Positions 5,525-12,748 of a DNA stretch of 17,212 nt are shown in pieces. Origin of the DNA: G020353115 sp964389685 (lineage in GTDB: Bacteria > Bacteroidota > Bacteroidia > Bacteroidales > VadinHA17). Every line of letters starts with the position of its first letter. The first letter of the stretch is position 1. Location: assembly GCA_964389685.1 (NCBI GenBank), contig CAYMFM010000083.1:1-17212 (forward strand), in the 5' to 3' direction. The position numbers were made by a program, and so were the translations under genes. Under the pieces are notes generated by a model. It was not told the origin of the DNA and made no database searches. It saw nothing but the letters and a program-made list of their open reading frames with translations.

Positions 5525-7333
5525 TTACTTGCTTACCCGTTCCAGGAACTTCAAAATCGAGAAGATAAAGACCGCAGCGAGCAAGCTGCAAACAATAAAG
5601 ATCAGCCATAATTGCCAGAGGTCAAGTTTGCCCCAGAAAAAGCTTCCAACAAATAAAAGCTTATTTCCAACCGCGGTTGCAAGTAACCATCCTCCCTGCA
5701 TTACTCCCTGAAATCTTACCGGGGCTACCTTTGAGACAAATGATAATCCCATTGGGCTCAGAAAAAGTTCTGCAATGGTAAGTACGAGATATGAAGACAT
5801 CAACCAGTAGGGCATTACCCGTGAGGAATCGGGAACAGGATTATATTTTATTGCACCCGAGGCATCGACTATCTGTAGTTCGTGAGGAGATACAAGTTTG
5901 AGAGATCCAATGAGGATCACTACAAAGCCAAATGCAGCTATGATCATTCCTATCCCGATCTTTTTTGGAGTGGAAGGCTCTTTCCCCCTTTGGTTAAGCC
6001 ACGAAAAGAAGCCCATTACTACAAACGTCAGGGCCACGATAAACAATGGGTTGAACGATTGGAATACTTCAGGTGCAATTGGGTTTTGAGATTCAGCATT
6101 CCTGAAAAGGAATGTCGCTGCCGTACTACCAGCGACAAAAAGTGCAGCTCCAATCAGGCGGGTATTAAGGGGTCTGTTCTTTCCTATTATCATAATGAAT
6201 CCTGAAATCAGAGCAAGAACAGCCAGAATATTCGAGAGACTAAAAAACATGTAAGTAAACCGTCCAACCTCTTTGACAGTATAGTCTCGTGCAAAGAATG
6301 TTAGTGTCAGACCATTCTGGTGAAAGGACATCCAAAAGAAGACAACAACAAAGAAAACCAGTATTAAAGCAATAACCTTTTGTTTTTCTTCTTTCTTCGA
6401 GATCATGATCATCCATGTTACAAAGGCTGCAAACAGACCAAATGCTGCACCAGTGGCTATGTCTTTCACCAGGCTGATCAGAAAAGCTACTATAACACCT
6501 GCAATCAACGCAACCGGAATGGCCAATGGGAATTCTCCCAGTGAGATTGTCTTTTCACCCTTGATCTTCTCTTTGGCCGGGAGATGACGATTAAAAATGA
6601 TATATACCACGAGTGAAACGACCATTGCAGCAGCGGCAATGCCAAAGGCATAGTTGTAACCTACGGAGAAACTATGGAGGTAATCATCCGCAAAAGCGGA
6701 CAGGTCGGTTACTACTCCGCTAAGATTCACCTTATCAGCAATAACCTGAAGTTCGTCAGGATTCTGAAGGGTCCCGTTTTTAAATTGATGACAAAGAGCA
6801 GGTAGACTTCCATCATGAAGGAATCCCTGGGTTTTTAACCACCAGTTTCTGGCACCGTTGGCAGCAAAGGGAGCAAAAAAAGCGCCCACGTTAATACCCA
6901 TGTAGAATATCATATATGCTTTATCTCTAACCTTTTCATATTTGGGATTATCATACATCTGACCAACCACTGCCTGAAGATTACCTTTAAACATTCCATT
7001 GCCAAAAGCAATTGTAAACAGACCTGCTATCGTTATCGGAAGAGACAGGCCAGGCATAGCCATAACAGCATAGCCACCAAACATTACGATTTGTCCAATA
7101 AGAATAACCGATTTGTATTTCTTGGTAGCATCAGCCAGTATACCACCTATCAGTGCAAGGGCATAAATCGCGAAATAGAACCAGCTATATATATCGCCTG
7201 CTGTGTCTTCCACAAGACCGAATTTTGCTTGCAGGAATAAAACCAAGATGGCCATCATAGTATAAAATCCGAATCTTTCACCCATATTGGTAAAAAATGC
7301 AACAAGTAATCCTTTAGGATGGTTCTTAAGCAT
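5525..7333 (-). CDS. POT/PTR2-family proton-coupled peptide transporter
   Basis: A 602-residue inner-membrane protein with about 14 hydrophobic helices, longer than the usual ~500 residues of bacterial di- and tripeptide permeases. It begins with the POT signature region FFTNMGERFGFYTMMAILVL (residues 13-32). Other family blocks are the YSWFYFAIYALALIGGILAD loop and an ELFLSPMGLSFVSKVAP segment matching the second PTR2 signature. The proton-coupling motif ExxER is present as NxxER (Asn16, Glu19, Arg20). A hydrophilic domain after TM5 (about 165-225, DGSLPALCHQF to DDYLHSF) is extra. These carriers take up short peptides with protons. asnA follows on the same strand, but its own leader suggests separate control. 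Specific substrate cannot be told. Confidence 0.92.
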   Translation of the reverse strand: MLKNHPKGLLVAFFTNMGERFGFYTMMAILVLFLQAKFGLVEDTAGDIYSWFYFAIYALALIGGILADATKKYKSVILIGQIVMFGGYAVMAMPGLSLPITIAGLFTIAFGNGMFKGNLQAVVGQMYDNPKYEKVRDKAYMIFYMGINVGAFFAPFAANGARNWWLKTQGFLHDGSLPALCHQFKNGTLQNPDELQVIADKVNLSGVVTDLSAFADDYLHSFSVGYNYAFGIAAAAMVVSLVVYIIFNRHLPAKEKIKGEKTISLGEFPLAIPVALIAGVIVAFLISLVKDIATGAAFGLFAAFVTWMIMISKKEEKQKVIALILVFFVVVFFWMSFHQNGLTLTFFARDYTVKEVGRFTYMFFSLSNILAVLALISGFIMIIGKNRPLNTRLIGAALFVAGSTAATFLFRNAESQNPIAPEVFQSFNPLFIVALTFVVMGFFSWLNQRGKEPSTPKKIGIGMIIAAFGFVVILIGSLKLVSPHELQIVDASGAIKYNPVPDSSRVMPYWLMSSYLVLTIAELFLSPMGLSFVSKVAPVRFQGVMQGGWLLATAVGNKLLFVGSFFWGKLDLWQLWLIFIVCSLLAAVFIFSILKFLERVSK

Positions 7334-7370
7334 TGTATTTGATTTTAATGAGTATTTTACCAGAATTAGA

Positions 7371-7400
7371 CAAATATACTTATCTTTTTCATTTGTAAAA
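7371..7400 (-). promoter_or_regulatory. Promoter of the POT transporter gene
   Basis: TATATTTG (7371-7378, minus strand) is a perfect TAnnTTTG element, preceded after 19 bases by TTT (7398-7400). Transcription would start near 7364, about 30 bases before the ATG at 7333. Confidence 0.55.
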
Positions 7401-7444
7401 TGAAAAATTCCGGTGTGTCAGTTTTTAGAATCTTTCTAAAGTGT

Positions 7445-7474
7445 TTTAAATTCAGAATGAAGCTGTTAAATTTG
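7445..7474 (+). promoter_or_regulatory. Promoter of nnr
   Basis: TTT (7445-7447), 19 bases, then TAAATTTG (7467-7474), a perfect TAnnTTTG element. Transcription would start near 7480, leaving a leader of about 80 bases before nnr. It lies divergent to the POT gene promoter with about 45 bp between them. Confidence 0.5.
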
Positions 7475-7563
7475 TATCTGAGGTTTGTGGTACCCGGTGA
7501 ATTACCGGTGCAGTTTTAGTAACCTGACAACATGTAATGTAATTGTTAAAAATTCGGTGAGTG

Positions 7564-9081
7564 ATGAAAATATTCCGAGCAGATCAAGTAAGAGAAATTG
7601 ATGCTTATACCATTGAGCATGAGCCAATACGTCCCATTGACCTGATGGAGAGAGCTGCCCGTCAACTGCATCATTGGATCACAAAACGATATTTTCAGGA
7701 CAGAAAAGTCAAGGTTATTGCAGGGCCGGGCAATAACGGTGGGGATTCCTTGGCCCTGGCGCGAATGCTGGCAGATGATTTTTATGACGTAGAAATCTAT
7801 TATGTTAAATTTACAGATAAGGTTTCGGACAGCTGGAAGATTAATCATAAACGGATTATTGAACAGGGAAGCGTAACCGTTCATACCCTGGCTCAAGGAG
7901 ACGAGCTTCCTCACTTTGACCCCTGTGATCTGTTGATTGACGGGTTGTTTGGATCGGGACTCTCCAGACCCCTTAACGGATTCCCGGCTGAGATTGTCAG
8001 GTGGATGAACCATATGGGAAATGAGATCATCGCTATCGATGTTCCTTCCGGTCTGATGGGAGAAGATAATTCCGGGAACGATCGGGAAACCATCATGCAT
8101 GCAACCATTACACTTACGTTTCAATTTCCCAGCCTCTCTTACTTTTTTGCAGAAAATGAATCCTGTTTAGGCAACTGGCATATCCTGCCAATCGGTCTCC
8201 ATCAGGAGATCATTGATAAAATGGAAACAGACTACTTCTTTTTAACAAAGGAGTTTGTCTCATCACACCTTAACAGGAGAGACAAATTTTCTCATAAAGG
8301 TACATTCGGACATGTTTTACTGGTATCTGGATGCTATGGTAAAATGGGGGCAGCCGTCCTGGCTTCCCGTGCCTGCCTGAGGACAGGTACAGGATTGATG
8401 ACTGCACATATTCCAAAATTCGGATACGAGATCATTCAAACAGCACTGCCGGAAGCGATGATCAGTATTGACCAGTCGGATATCATCTTTACCCGGATTC
8501 CCGATCTCGATCCATATCAGGCAATTGGTATAGGACCTGCTATCGGTTGCCGGAATAATTCACAGAAAGGATTGCATGAGTTACTTGATAAAGCGGAAGT
8601 ACCCCTGGTCATTGATGCTGATGCCATAAACATTCTTGGAGAAAACAGGGAGTGGATTGAACAGGTTCCCGAAAACACAATCTTCACTCCCCATCCGAAA
8701 GAGTTTGAACGGCTGGCAGGAAAAACCAGCAATCATTATGAGCGGAACAGGAAACAGATCGAGTTTTCAAAACAGTATCATGCCATTGTGGTTTTGAAAG
8801 GTGCCCATACATCCATTTCATGTCCGGACGGGACATGTTATTTCAACACTACAGGAAACCCGGGGATGGCAACCGCAGGAAGCGGTGATGTGCTGACCGG
8901 TATAATCCTTTCACTCCTTGGACAGGGGTATCAGCCTAAACTGGCGGCACTCATCGGAGTTTACCTGCACGGCCTTGCCGGTGACCTGGCTAAAAAACAG
9001 TTCGGTGAAGAGGCACTCATTGCTACCGATATAATAGAAAATCTGGGAAATGCGTTCAACGAAATTAGAAACCATGAATAA
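7564..9081 (+). CDS. nnr: Bifunctional NAD(P)H-hydrate epimerase / ADP-dependent NAD(P)H-hydrate dehydratase
   Basis: A 505-residue cytoplasmic repair enzyme. The N-terminal YjeF/NnrE domain (about 1-215) interconverts R and S forms of damaged NAD(P)HX: it shows AGPGNNGGDSLALARML, LIDGLFGSGLSRP and IAIDVPSGL. The C-terminal NnrD domain (about 230-505) dehydrates S-NAD(P)HX using ADP. It shows HKGTFGHVLLVSGCYGKMGA, VIDADAINIL, FTPHPKEFERLAG, VVLKGAHTSI and the nucleotide-binding NPGMATAGSGDVLTG. Domain order and length match the standard fusion. The ATG at 7564 is preferred; a GTG one codon upstream (7561) is possible. The lipoprotein gene that follows overlaps its last 8 bp, so they are probably co-transcribed. 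Confidence 0.96.
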   Translation: MKIFRADQVREIDAYTIEHEPIRPIDLMERAARQLHHWITKRYFQDRKVKVIAGPGNNGGDSLALARMLADDFYDVEIYYVKFTDKVSDSWKINHKRIIEQGSVTVHTLAQGDELPHFDPCDLLIDGLFGSGLSRPLNGFPAEIVRWMNHMGNEIIAIDVPSGLMGEDNSGNDRETIMHATITLTFQFPSLSYFFAENESCLGNWHILPIGLHQEIIDKMETDYFFLTKEFVSSHLNRRDKFSHKGTFGHVLLVSGCYGKMGAAVLASRACLRTGTGLMTAHIPKFGYEIIQTALPEAMISIDQSDIIFTRIPDLDPYQAIGIGPAIGCRNNSQKGLHELLDKAEVPLVIDADAINILGENREWIEQVPENTIFTPHPKEFERLAGKTSNHYERNRKQIEFSKQYHAIVVLKGAHTSISCPDGTCYFNTTGNPGMATAGSGDVLTGIILSLLGQGYQPKLAALIGVYLHGLAGDLAKKQFGEEALIATDIIENLGNAFNEIRNHE

Positions 9082-10018
9082 TTCCAATAAGAACAAAGTG
9101 AGAATCCTTCTGCTGTTCCTCCTTCTCGTGTTTATAGCAGGATGCAGTATAGTGGAATATTACCAGCGTGGACGGGCTCTTGCCGAATCGGACCAGATCC
9201 CGGCAAATAGCCTGNNNNNNNNNNNNNNNNNNNNNNNNNNNNNNNNNNNNNNNNNNNNNNNNNNNNNNNNNNNNNNNNNNNNNNNNNNNNNNNNNNNNNN
9301 NNNNNNNNNNNNNNCAGATAAACCCGTGATTCAATCCAATGTTTCGGAAAATCCCGAACCGATATTTCACACCGATCTATCCGTTAAACGGAATATCGCT
9401 ATGGTGTACGATACCAATTACCGGTTTATTGAAACGGATACCGGCTTTGTACAGGTTCCCTATTTGTACGAACGGGAAGTTCATTTGACCCTTGAAGAAC
9501 AAGCAGAAGAAGCAGCAAATTTTATCATCAAGATACGCAAGAGAAGATTCAAGCTGATGTCAGGACAGTATGATGTCTTTCCCGAAGGGATAGCCCTGCA
9601 GTATGCTGTCGAAAACCTGACCGTGCTCGAGAAGGAATATGTTGCCCTTTTTATCGGTAAATACATGGATGAGTACCACCGCCTGTCCTACCGGTATATT
9701 CCGGGTGAAAATCCGTTGGACCTCCCTCATCTCCTGTTCAGGTTTTCACTACAATACGGTGTTGTACCGGTAACCGACCTCACCGGAAAGCCGGTCATGC
9801 TGGAAATTACAAAACAGGGCACTTCAAAGATCATTGATAACCTGACCTATACCCCTGCTGAAGAAGGCGAAGAGGATAACAAAGCACTATTCTACCGGAT
9901 CCCGGAGGTCGCAACCATTAGAGTAATCGATGAGCAACATGTTCTGGCTGAGAAAGATCTCCTGATCTATCAATTTGGCCCGACCGTGAGGTTGCCGGTG
10001 AATTTTATGTTGAAATAG
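9074..10018 (+). CDS. DUF4831-like lipoprotein, interrupted by an assembly gap
   Basis: The ATG at 9074 overlaps the end of nnr. The N-terminus is a lipoprotein signal (VRILLLFLLLVFIAGC, lipid-attachment Cys24). After the gap, the C-terminal part resembles DUF4831 proteins of Bacteroidota: EEAANFIIKIRKRRFKLMSG, FPEGIALQYAVENLTVLEKE, YVALFIGK, LPHLLFRFSLQYGVVPVTDL, FYRIPEVATIRVID and a final QFGPTVRLP. Function of the family is unknown. The frame before and after the 100 N agrees, but 100 N is a conventional filler, so this could be chance and the two sides could in theory belong to different genes. The start at 9050 seen in the same frame is rejected because it would add residues before the signal peptide. 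Confidence 0.7.
   Translation: MNNSNKNKVRILLLFLLLVFIAGCSIVEYYQRGRALAESDQIPANSLXXXXXXXXXXXXXXXXXXXXXXXXXXXXXXXXXXDKPVIQSNVSENPEPIFHTDLSVKRNIAMVYDTNYRFIETDTGFVQVPYLYEREVHLTLEEQAEEAANFIIKIRKRRFKLMSGQYDVFPEGIALQYAVENLTVLEKEYVALFIGKYMDEYHRLSYRYIPGENPLDLPHLLFRFSLQYGVVPVTDLTGKPVMLEITKQGTSKIIDNLTYTPAEEGEEDNKALFYRIPEVATIRVIDEQHVLAEKDLLIYQFGPTVRLPVNFMLK
9215..9314. other. Assembly gap of 100 N
   Basis: Exactly 100 undetermined bases, the usual placeholder for a gap of unknown length between scaffolded contigs. It falls inside the lipoprotein gene, after residue 47. Confidence 0.99.
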
Positions 10019-10038
10019 AAATACGGCCTACGGTTGAC

Positions 10039-10127
10039 GGTTAAGAAACCCGCCCTGTGAAATAGCAGCTTTGTCCTTGACAGAGTACTAATGCAAGGCA
10101 TTATTTCACAGGGCGGGCTTCTTAACC
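10039..10127. repeat. Long inverted repeat between convergent genes
   Basis: Two 26-base arms (10039-10064 and 10102-10127) are complementary except for one position. Each contains CCCGCCCTGTGAAATA or its complement, next to GGTTAAGAA. The 37-base loop can fold again, CTTTGTC with GACAGAG. It stands between the stop of the plus-strand lipoprotein gene (10018) and the stop of the minus-strand thioredoxin gene (10222), so it may terminate transcription from both sides. Its length and near-perfection also fit a miniature mobile palindrome. No T run follows either arm. Confidence 0.75.
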
Positions 10128-10221
10128 TATCACCGATAGACGAACATAATTGTCTGTCAGCATGAAGATCACACCAATGTGTCTGAAAAAAGATATTTTA
10201 TTGATTACCTGTTTTAGAAAC

Positions 10222-10758
10222 CTACTCCTTGATCTCACTGACAAACGCTGCCTGGAAATCAGTCCAGCCCATGGATTTGTAGTTGTCTTTGGCAAAATAG
10301 CTCAGAATGGGTTCCAGTTTATCGGGAGTAAAGTATCCCGGAACGGATGTAAGAAGCTGAAGATCTTCATTCATGTAAGCGACGGAAGGATAGCCCATTT
10401 TCCCTTGAAGCAAAGCAACTGCCAGTTGATGAGGATTGCGTGGACCTCCACCCTCATTTACAAATATATTTCCTGCAAATTCAATTGGTTCGGTGGATTC
10501 AGCATTGAACTTCACCGCATAATAGTTTTCGTTCAGGTACCTGGCAACGACCGGGTGTGTGAACGTTTCCCTGTCCATCTTCTTACACCATCCACACCAG
10601 TCTGTATAGACATCAATGAACAATTTTTTTGGACTCTTTTTGCATAGTTCAACCGCCTCCTCAAAAGAATACCATGTTACTTTTACCGGTTTCTCCTGGC
10701 TGAACACGACCAGTTGAATGACGATAAAGAATATAGTTGTGATAATCCTTTTTTTCAT
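10222..10758 (-). CDS. Exported thioredoxin-like protein with CGWC active site
   Basis: A 178-residue protein. Residues 1-21 are a signal peptide (MKKRIITTIFFIVIQLVVFS, cleavage near SQE). The rest is a thioredoxin fold of the Thioredoxin_7/DUF255-like kind: KKLFIDVYTDWCGWCKKMDR with redox cysteines 55 and 58, then YYAVKFNAE and a cis-Pro region GYPSVAYMNE. Such proteins act in the periplasm on disulfides of exported proteins; the partner is unknown. An in-frame start at 10764 adds only Met-Ile, and starts farther upstream run through a promoter-like element, so 10758 is chosen. The gene stands alone and is convergent with the lipoprotein gene. Confidence 0.85.
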   Translation of the reverse strand: MKKRIITTIFFIVIQLVVFSQEKPVKVTWYSFEEAVELCKKSPKKLFIDVYTDWCGWCKKMDRETFTHPVVARYLNENYYAVKFNAESTEPIEFAGNIFVNEGGGPRNPHQLAVALLQGKMGYPSVAYMNEDLQLLTSVPGYFTPDKLEPILSYFAKDNYKSMGWTDFQAAFVSEIKE

Positions 10759-10791
10759 GATCATATAAAATAATTGTTTTTCTTTAATCTG

Positions 10792-10799
10792 CAAAAATA
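10792..10799 (-). promoter_or_regulatory. Possible -7 element of the thioredoxin-like gene
   Basis: TATTTTTG on the minus strand fits TAnnTTTG and would start transcription near 10785, about 27 bases before the ATG at 10758. No good -33 TTG is seen at the right spacing in this very AT-rich stretch. Confidence 0.35.
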
Positions 10800-11068
10800 A
10801 TACCAAAATATAAATATATGTAAATATAATTATTATTTACTATTTAAAAACACTATTCAACAAAGATATGGACATTTTCCTGCACATTTGTCATATCCAT
10901 GACACGTTGTATCGTTTTCTGCCACAGTGTTTGGAAGCACTGATTTTTTGATGAATATACGTAAATATTTCAAAATGGTTTTTACTTTGTCCATAATCAC
11001 TTTGCAGCCGGTTTATTTTTCTTATTTTTAAAGCTTCAAACGCTACCAAATCATTTACCTTATAACCT

Positions 11069-12703
11069 ATGGAAACGATTAACAAAACGTTACGTGATTC
11101 TGCCCCAATGCGGTGGTTTATGTTAGTACTGGTCAGTATGTTGATGGTTTCAACCTACTGGTTCCAGGATTTTTTCTCGGGTCTAAAAGGACTGATGGAA
11201 TCCGAGCTTGGATTTACGAGTGAGGAATTCGGCAGGATCATCGGATTAACCACGTTGGCAAACCTGTTTGGTATGATCATCGTAGGGGGGATCATTCTGG
11301 ACAGATGGGGCATCCGGATAGCCGGAATTGTCTTTGGTGGTCTGGCTACGCTTGGAGCCACCATCACCGCCCTGGCCTCTTACGGATTTTTCGGCGAAAG
11401 CCACACCACCATGCTGGTGATGATGATTATCGGCCGCATACTTTTCGGGTCCGGCCTTGAAATAGTCTGTGTAGTTTGTACGCGGACTATTGTAAAATGG
11501 TTCAAGGGATATGAACTGGCGTTAGCCATGGCGATCAATATGGGGTTTGGCCGGTTAGGTTCTGCAATGGGTATTGCTCTTTCGATTGATATTGGAGGGA
11601 ACAGTGTACCACCTGCAGTGGCTTTTGCCGCAACCCTTATCGGGATATCGCTCATCATTTTCCTGATTTATACCATATTTGATATAAAGATTGACCGACA
11701 GGTTACCGAGAGAGTGGAAGGAGCGGATGAAGAATTCAAATTTGCAGATTTGGTAAAGCTTGCCACCAACCGTTCTTTTGTTTTTATCGCACTGTTGTGT
11801 GTAACCTTCTATTCTGCTGTGTTCCCGTTTATCCAGTATGCTCCTGATCTTTTGGTCAATAAATTTGGTTTTACCTACGACCTGCCGGAAAGTGGCAGGT
11901 ATTTTCAGATTTTTGGCAGTGTGTCACTGGGGAATGCCACCATATTTCTCGGGTTGTTTATTTTTGGCGCTGTCTTCTCCATGGTCCCGGCAAGGATGAA
12001 AACCCTTGGGATGAAGATCCTCTCTTTCGTGATCATTTTACTTTTGTTCTTTCTTTTTGTACGGGCTTTATGGGGGACCCTGTCCGTATGGTTTACGAAC
12101 GGACCCAAGACCGCAAGCCTGATCCCGATGGGAACCATTTTATTCACACCCATTTTCGGGAGTTACGTTGACCGGAAGGGGAAAGCAGCTTCGTTAATGA
12201 TCCTGGGATCCCTGCTGCTGATTTTCGCCCATTTATCCCTGTCCATATTTAATCATGTGATTCTAGGGTATCTTGGTTTGCTCAGCCTTGGGATTGCTTT
12301 TTCGCTTGTACCTGCTGCCATGTGGCCTTCGGTAGCAAAAATTGTTGCGGAAAACCGGCTCGGGACAGCGTACGCTGCAATGTTCACCGTGCAGAATTGG
12401 GGATTGGCACTCTTTTTCTGGGGAATTGGAGCAGTACTTGACCTGGTGAATCCTACCGTTGTTCAGACCCTGGATAACTACAGGGAGCAATTTGAAATGC
12501 AAGGGCTTTCATCGGTAGAGATCAGTGAGCAAATCAATCATCTGAAAGAGATTGGGGAGATCCCGTTGTACAATTACACCATCCCGATCGGGATGCTGGT
12601 TGTTCTGGGGATCGTGGCCATCTATTTTGCCTTCCAATTGAAGAAAGCCGATGCGAATCAAAAATACGGTCTGGAATTGCCGTCCGGAGAAAAACCGGAA
12701 TAA
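11069..12703 (+). CDS. MFS transporter resembling the MFSD1 dipeptide transporter family
   Basis: A 544-residue major facilitator protein. MFS motif A is GGIILDRWGIRIAG (residues 73-86). Several blocks match animal MFSD1 as I recall it: GRILFGSGLE (122-131), VKWFKGYELALA, GRLGSA (161-166), FYSAVFPFI (247-255), NKFGF, PIFGSYVDRKGKA (361-373), AAMWPSVAKIVAENRLGTAY (416-435) and VQNWGLALF. Glu131 and Arg162 have the spacing of Glu150 and Arg181 described, to my recollection, as substrate residues in MFSD1. An insertion of about 75 residues with extra hydrophobic helices (272-346) separates TM7 and TM8. pepD follows 45 bp downstream, so dipeptide uptake is the favoured role. The MFS call is firm; MFSD1 kinship and substrate are inferred. 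Confidence 0.85.
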   Translation: METINKTLRDSAPMRWFMLVLVSMLMVSTYWFQDFFSGLKGLMESELGFTSEEFGRIIGLTTLANLFGMIIVGGIILDRWGIRIAGIVFGGLATLGATITALASYGFFGESHTTMLVMMIIGRILFGSGLEIVCVVCTRTIVKWFKGYELALAMAINMGFGRLGSAMGIALSIDIGGNSVPPAVAFAATLIGISLIIFLIYTIFDIKIDRQVTERVEGADEEFKFADLVKLATNRSFVFIALLCVTFYSAVFPFIQYAPDLLVNKFGFTYDLPESGRYFQIFGSVSLGNATIFLGLFIFGAVFSMVPARMKTLGMKILSFVIILLLFFLFVRALWGTLSVWFTNGPKTASLIPMGTILFTPIFGSYVDRKGKAASLMILGSLLLIFAHLSLSIFNHVILGYLGLLSLGIAFSLVPAAMWPSVAKIVAENRLGTAYAAMFTVQNWGLALFFWGIGAVLDLVNPTVVQTLDNYREQFEMQGLSSVEISEQINHLKEIGEIPLYNYTIPIGMLVVLGIVAIYFAFQLKKADANQKYGLELPSGEKPE

Positions 12704-12748
12704 CATAAACAGAATCAATCATACATGTTTAAATAAAATACATATTCT

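Noticed and set aside
5882..6205. Plus-strand frames opposite the POT gene
   Set aside because: Antisense shadows of a confidently identified transporter.
7546..8124. A 192-codon minus-strand frame opposite the start of nnr
   Set aside because: Overlaps the well-supported nnr coding sequence and its start; no recognisable domain.
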